Below, piece after piece: positions 6,574 to 9,474 of a DNA stretch of 9,474 nt (positions are counted from its first letter, which is position 1; every line of letters starts with the position of its first letter). The stretch lies in assembly GCA_041477815.1 (NCBI GenBank), contig JBGOUV010000274.1, forward strand, positions 1-9,474, given 5' to 3'. Under the pieces are notes generated by a model. It saw only the letters and a list, made by a program, of their open reading frames with translations. It was not told where the DNA came from and ran no database searches. The stretch is from JBGOUV01 sp041477815. Lineage in GTDB: Bacteria; Acidobacteriota; Terriglobia; Bryobacterales; JACQDG01. Made by a program: the position numbers and the translations under genes.

Positions 6574-7821
6574 ATGTCTCTAAAGCCCCAACTCTCCCGC
6601 CGCATCTTCCTAAAAGGGCTGGTAGCCCTCCCTCCCCTGGCCTGGGCAGCCGACCGCGCCACCTCCGAGTCCCGCTTCGTCCTTTGGTTCAACGGCAACG
6701 GCATCCCGGAGCGCTACTGGATCCCCTCCACCACCGGGCCCGATTACGAGCTAACCCCCTGCCTCGCCCCCCTGGGCCCCTTCCGCCGAGACATACATAT
6801 CATTACCGGCCTGGACAACCCCGCCGCCCGCCTCCCCGGCCCCGGCAACGACCACCACCGCTCCATGAGCGCCCTGGTCTCCGGCACCAGCTACACCGGC
6901 CGCGGCTGCGGCGGCCCCACCATCGACCAGGCCATCGCCGCCAAGATCGGCGCCGACACCCGCTTCCGTTCTCTCCAGATCGGCGTCTGCCAGGAGTCCC
7001 ACGGCGAGAGCATCCAGCGCAACGTGAGCTGGTCCGCCTACGAGCGATCGCTGCCACCCGAAGTGATCCCCCACAACCTCTTCGACCGCCTCTTCGGCGC
7101 CCGGGACCTCGGCTGGGTCAACCGCAAGAAGAGCATCCTGGACGCCGTCCGCGACTCCGCCACCGACCTGAAATCGAGCCTGGGCCCCACCGACCGCCTC
7201 CGCGTGGACGAGCACCTCACCTCCATCCGCGAGATGGAGCGAGCCATCGCCAGCCTCCCGCCCGACTACGGACGCAAGGTCAAGGAGCCCGAGGATGTCA
7301 GCGACCTGACCGACTATCCTCGCATCGCCAAGCTCCAGACGGACCTGCTGGTCCACGCCCTGGCCTCCCACCAGACCCGCGTCGCTTCCTACATGCTGAC
7401 CAAGTGCCAGAGCCTGGCCCGCTTCCCCTGGCTCGGCTACACCGCCCGCCGCCACCACGACTACACCCACGAGCGCGCCGACGGCCCCGAAGGCCAGCGC
7501 ATCCTCCGCGACATCTGCCGCTGGCACGTCGAGGAATTCGCCTACCTATTGGGCAAGCTCAAGGCCGTCCCCGAAGGCGACGGCACGCTCCTCGACCATT
7601 GCGCCATCCTCTACATCCACGAGCACGCCGAAGCCAACGCCCACAAGAACAACGGCCTCTCCTGCCTCCTGGCCGGCCGCGCCGGCGGCATCAAAACCGG
7701 CCTCCACTCCGAGTACGCCGGCACTATGGCCGATCTCTACCTAACCATCGCCGCCGAAGTCATCAAGGCCCCCATCACGTCGTTCCCGACCGCCGACAAG
7801 AAGCTCACCGGCATCGTGTGA
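6574..7821 (+). CDS. Tat-exported DUF1552 protein, 415 aa
   Basis: The N-terminus has a twin-arginine signal, S-R9-R10-I-F-L-K-G, followed by L-V-A-L-P-P-L-A-W-A-A. This supports the start at 6574, 2 nt after the previous stop, although the same frame stays open upstream through the DUF1592 gene. The body matches DUF1552 (HXXSHH-motif secreted proteins): W-F-N-G-N-G-I-P-E-R-Y-W (38-49), G-P-T-I-D-Q-A (114-120), D-R-L-F-G-A-R, S-I-L-D-A-V (187-192), L-P-P-D-Y, R-W-H-V-E-E-F-A-Y-L-L-G-K-L (316-329), P-E-G-D-G-T-L-L-D (333-341) and L-L-A-G-R-A-G-G (365-372). Length is typical. The signature motif reads H295-D-Y-T-H-E300 rather than HXXSHH. Tat export implies folding, perhaps with a cofactor, before transport. 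The partner is presumably the dihaem protein encoded just upstream. Function is unknown. Confidence 0.92.
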   Translation: MSLKPQLSRRIFLKGLVALPPLAWAADRATSESRFVLWFNGNGIPERYWIPSTTGPDYELTPCLAPLGPFRRDIHIITGLDNPAARLPGPGNDHHRSMSALVSGTSYTGRGCGGPTIDQAIAAKIGADTRFRSLQIGVCQESHGESIQRNVSWSAYERSLPPEVIPHNLFDRLFGARDLGWVNRKKSILDAVRDSATDLKSSLGPTDRLRVDEHLTSIREMERAIASLPPDYGRKVKEPEDVSDLTDYPRIAKLQTDLLVHALASHQTRVASYMLTKCQSLARFPWLGYTARRHHDYTHERADGPEGQRILRDICRWHVEEFAYLLGKLKAVPEGDGTLLDHCAILYIHEHAEANAHKNNGLSCLLAGRAGGIKTGLHSEYAGTMADLYLTIAAEVIKAPITSFPTADKKLTGIV

Positions 7822-7996
7822 TCTCCCGGCTCTCCCGCGACGCTCGCACAAACGGGCCCAGGACCGGATCGTCGAGAACGCGTTGCCACCGCCGCTTTGC
7901 GGCTTCCTCTTTTCCCAGAGCCTCTACCTCAAGCCGATGCCTCTCCTGAATCTCCCATTTCATCTGCACGCAGTCGAACGCCTTCCTTTTCCTCAC
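7805..7996 (-). CDS. small third gene of the PIN toxin locus, 63 aa
   Basis: This is a basic, helical small protein: GTG-start M-R-K-R-K-A-F-D-C-V-Q-M-K-W-E-I-Q-E-R-H, a charged helix L-G-K-E-E-A-A-K-R-R-W-Q-R-V-L, then D-D-P-V-L-G-P-F-V-R-A. The F-D-C-V-x-M-K opening resembles small proteins encoded directly after or before PIN-domain toxins; this is from memory and not a named family. The GTG overlaps the stop of the restored PIN frame (GTGA), a strong sign of co-translation with the toxin. Its 3' end overlaps the convergent DUF1552 gene by 17 nt, and the last dozen residues (S-R-E-S-R-E-I-T-R-C-R) may not be conserved. A role as antitoxin or accessory factor is inferred only from position. 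Confidence 0.65.
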   Translation of the reverse strand: MRKRKAFDCVQMKWEIQERHRLEVEALGKEEAAKRRWQRVLDDPVLGPFVRASRESREITRCR

Positions 7997-8459
7997 AACT
8001 CCACGACCTCCTGGGGCGAATAGATTCTCGGACTACGATGGTTCCTTTCGGCGTTCACTTCCTCGAAGCCGGCGATTTTGTCGAAGTGAACGATTGTTTG
8101 AAGTTCCAGCTCACCACCAGTTCCACTTTCAGGACTGCGGCGATGGCGATGTGGAGCGCGTCGTCCGCCGAGGCCGCCCCGATCACCCCGGCCTCCAGAT
8201 AGGCCCGCTGTAACGCCTCGCATTCCGGGGTAGTCCTAACCTGTTCCACCTGATCGGACGCCAATTCTCGTAGTACGTTCCTCACTCTCTCCGGCGCGTC
8301 AGCCAACTCTTCGACAGTGAGATCCGAGACGACCAGTACAAACCGCCCCGCACGGACTTCGCGGAAGAACTGCTCGCTCACAGTCTTGAATTCCGCGTCG
8401 AAGCAACCGCCGAACACAGACGTGTCTGCATAGACGCGAACCTTTACCACATCCCTCAT
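7993..8459 (-). pseudogene. PIN-domain toxin (VapC-like), single-base frameshift
   Basis: PIN proteins are Mg-dependent RNases that usually act as toxins. The first frame (134 aa, stopping at 8055) has Y-A-D12-T-S-V-F-G-G, V-S-D-L-T-V-E-E51-L-A-D-A-P, A-S-A-D-D100-A-L-H-I-A and V-S-W-N-F-K, so the acidic active-site positions are present. After that lysine the frame is lost: it reads Q-S-F-T-S-T-K-S-P-A-S-R-K. The expected continuation, I-V-H-F-D-K-I-A-G-F-E-E-V-N-A with a final Y-S-P-Q-E-V-V-E-L, is intact in another frame and ends at 7993. One missing base near 8095 explains it. The start ATG at 8459 has GAAAGGGG just upstream. The neighbours are a Phd-like antitoxin 44 nt upstream and the 63-aa gene overlapping by GTGA. 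A sequencing error would produce the same picture. Confidence 0.82.
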
Positions 8460-8462
8460 TAT

Positions 8463-8470
8463 CCCCTTTC
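8463..8470 (-). promoter_or_regulatory. Shine-Dalgarno site for the PIN toxin gene
   Basis: GAAAGGGG on the minus strand ends 3 nt before the ATG at 8459, somewhat close but the only purine-rich site. It supports this start over the internal alternatives. Confidence 0.45.
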
Positions 8471-8480
8471 TTGCTTCTCC

Positions 8481-8494
8481 GCCGCTACAGCGGC
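8481..8494. repeat. small inverted repeat between antitoxin and toxin genes
   Basis: GCCGCTACAGCGGC is a 6-bp inverted repeat around two bases. It lies in the 44-nt gap between the antitoxin stop and the toxin start. It has no T tract, so it is unlikely to terminate. It could modulate toxin translation, but it is short. Confidence 0.35.
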
Positions 8495-8503
8495 TCCCGG
8501 CGG

Positions 8504-8719
8504 CTAGTCCTCATCCAGGGTCACTGTCGAGCCGTGTGCTTCGGCCAGCGCGATGCACTCTGACAGCATTCGGCCAGACCGCGACGCAGGCTGGATGACC
8601 ACCACGGGATGCTGGTCTCTCTCGACCATCACCTCGACTCCTTGCTCTACCCGCTCCAGGATCGTGGCTATGTCGCGGATCGCTTCCGCCGGAGTGAGAT
8701 GAACAACTTCGCGCTCCAT
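8504..8719 (-). CDS. Phd/YefM-like antitoxin, 71 aa, possibly C-terminally truncated
   Basis: The N-terminal half has the antitoxin DNA-binding/dimerisation pattern: L-T-P-A-E-A-I-R-D-I-A-T-I-L-E-R-V-E-Q-G-V-E-V-M-V-E-R-D-x-x-P-V-V-V-I-Q-P (8-44). This is followed by a linker with M-L-S-E-C-I-A-L-A-E-A-H-G-S-T-V-T-L-D-E-D. Relatives I recall continue past this L-D-E-D with F-A-x-D-V-E and a tail ending near a Trp, the toxin-blocking segment. Here a TAG comes directly after D71. The ATG at 8719 has AGGAGGTG 11 nt upstream; an upstream in-frame GTG at 8731 would overlap that site and is disfavoured. It begins 22 nt after the sulfatase stop on the same strand, so read-through transcription is possible, and precedes the PIN toxin by 44 nt. 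It probably autorepresses this locus. Confidence 0.75.
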   Translation of the reverse strand: MEREVVHLTPAEAIRDIATILERVEQGVEVMVERDQHPVVVIQPASRSGRMLSECIALAEAHGSTVTLDED

Positions 8720-8730
8720 AACGTCGATCA

Positions 8731-8738
8731 CACCTCCT
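8731..8738 (-). promoter_or_regulatory. Shine-Dalgarno site deciding the antitoxin start
   Basis: AGGAGGTG on the minus strand lies 11 nt before the ATG at 8719. It occupies the gap after the sulfatase stop codon and argues against starting the antitoxin any further upstream. Confidence 0.6.
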
Positions 8739-8741
8739 GCC

Positions 8742-9474
8742 TCAGTACGGCGCAATCCGCTCCGGCAGCGGGTCGGCCGTGTCGATGACCTTGCGCAGCA
8801 GCCGCACCCGCATCTCATCCAGCAACGCCCTCGACCCCGCCTCCCCGGCCACGTTGCGCAGCTCGTCGGGATCGCGGGCCAGGTCGAACAGGACCTCCTC
8901 GCCGTTCTGCCAGACGCAGTACTTGGCCGTCTTCGTCCGCAGGATGCGGTTGTTGGTGGCTTGCTGGAAGGTGGCGTCCTTGCCTTTGCCGCCCTTCATG
9001 ACGGACACCAGCGACATCCCCTGGTTGCCTTTCGGCGCCGGTAGGCCGACCAGGTCGAGGAGCGTGGGGGTGACGTCCAGGATCTCGACCGGCTCGTCGG
9101 AGCGGGCGCCGGCGGGGAGGCCGGGGCCGCGCATCAGGAGCGGGATGCGCATGGCGCCGTCGTAGGGCATGGCGCTCTTGCCGTTCAGGTTGTGGTCGCC
9201 CAGGTAGTCGCCGTGGTCGCTGGTCACTACTACTATGGTATTGGCCGGATCGACGGCGGCCAGGAGGCGGCCGATGTTGCGGTCCAGCTCCGAGACCAGG
9301 GCGTAGAAGTGCCGGCGGTAGGCGGTCCAGGTGTCTTCGGGGGTGGCGGCCAGGCGGGTCACGGCCTGGCGCATGGTCGGGGGAAGGTAGCCGGCCTCGT
9401 CGGATCGCCAGTGGCGCGGGGGGAGGTTCGCGTCGCGGTAGAGGGCCAGCATGGAGGCGGGCGGGTTGAGGGGC
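8742..9474 (-). CDS. sulfatase, C-terminal part (runs off the window)
   Basis: The frame is open from the right edge (P-L-N-P-P-A-S-M) to a TGA at 8742-8744. It carries the late half of an arylsulfatase-type enzyme of the alkaline phosphatase superfamily. Counting from the first internal Met at 9452: Y-A-L-V-S-E-L-D-R-N-I-G-R-L-L (50-64); V-V-T-S-D79-H80-G-D-Y-L-G-D-H with calcium ligands; G-K92-S-A-M-P-Y-D-G-A with the substrate-binding lysine; R-I-P-L-L-M-R-G-P-G; E-I-L-D-V-T-P-T-L-L-D-L-V-G; and the C-terminal L-F-D-L-A-R-D-P-D-E-L-R-N-V-A. The C/S-x-P-x-R site converted to formylglycine and the signal peptide would lie outside the window. The family hydrolyses sulfate esters, often of polysaccharides, in the periplasm. 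No substrate can be assigned. It is not part of the plus-strand operon. Confidence 0.93.
   Translation of the reverse strand, partial: PLNPPASMLALYRDANLPPRHWRSDEAGYLPPTMRQAVTRLAATPEDTWTAYRRHFYALVSELDRNIGRLLAAVDPANTIVVVTSDHGDYLGDHNLNGKSAMPYDGAMRIPLLMRGPGLPAGARSDEPVEILDVTPTLLDLVGLPAPKGNQGMSLVSVMKGGKGKDATFQQATNNRILRTKTAKYCVWQNGEEVLFDLARDPDELRNVAGEAGSRALLDEMRVRLLRKVIDTADPLPERIAPY

Larger units (their letters stand above)
951..7821 (+). other. predicted operon: bicupin, LRR, LRR, DUF1592, DUF1552
   Basis: Five plus-strand genes follow each other with gaps of 52, -43, -4 (or -10) and +2 nt and no visible terminator between them. Every product has a signal sequence or a plausible one, so the unit looks dedicated to exported proteins. 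No promoter is convincing upstream of 951. The 3' end overlaps the convergent toxin-antitoxin partner gene by 17 nt, which leaves no room for a conventional terminator. Confidence 0.7.

Noticed and set aside
6751..7527. 258-aa minus-strand frame
   Set aside because: It is an Ala/Gly/Val-rich shadow of the DUF1552 gene.
6684..7949. 421-aa plus-strand frame
   Set aside because: It is an Arg/Pro/His-rich shadow of the DUF1552 gene in another frame with no recognisable domain.
8085..8100. Programmed ribosomal frameshift in the PIN toxin
   Set aside because: No typical slippery heptamer or downstream structure is visible, and the pattern fits a simple single-base deletion in a CAC or CAT codon.

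Overview
This GC-rich window probably comes from a soil Acidobacteriota related to Solibacter/Bryobacter, or failing that a Planctomycete-like bacterium. The evidence is a pair of secreted 'planctomycete-type' proteins (DUF1592 family with c-type haem motifs, and DUF1552), leucine-rich repeat proteins of the T-D-x-G-L class, a sulfatase, a Pkn-type Ser/Thr kinase relic and several toxin-antitoxin pieces. The taxon is inferred from family content only; there is no rRNA or marker gene here.

Layout. Positions 1-711 (minus strand) are a gene graveyard: a HicA-like toxin relic with a frameshift at a 7-bp tandem duplication, joined to the N-terminal lobe of a Ser/Thr kinase that is itself frameshifted and cut off after the hinge. 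A small unrecognised gene (738-944, minus) follows. Its start lies only 6 bp from the divergent start of a five-gene plus-strand run (951-7821): a secreted bicupin, a long secreted LRR protein, a second LRR protein, a secreted dihaem DUF1592-type protein and a Tat-exported DUF1552 protein. Spacings in that run are 52, -43, -4 (or -10) and +2 nt, which strongly suggests one operon. The far end (7805-8719, minus) is a Phd/PIN-type toxin-antitoxin locus with a small third gene. The PIN toxin has a one-base deletion, and the antitoxin looks shorter than its relatives. The window ends inside a sulfatase gene (8742-9474, minus) that runs off the right edge.

How the genes may work together. All five products of the central operon carry an export signal or a plausible one, so the operon looks dedicated to the periplasm or cell surface. 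DUF1592 and DUF1552 genes are commonly found side by side, but no biochemical function is established for the pair that I can cite. Two LRR proteins and a bicupin in the same transcript are the unusual part. LRRs usually bind other proteins or glycans, so a surface-bound redox or carbohydrate-handling assembly is a reasonable but untested idea.

Two short sequences that look like dispersed intergenic repeats appear to have been absorbed into coding sequence: one forms the signal-peptide-like segment of the second LRR protein, and the other forms the C-terminal tail of the DUF1592 protein and supplies the likely ribosome-binding site of the DUF1552 gene. I found no tRNA, rRNA, CRISPR array, insertion sequence or convincing terminator. 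No gene-free stretch exceeds 300 bases; positions 1-87 hold only open frame with no recognisable domain.
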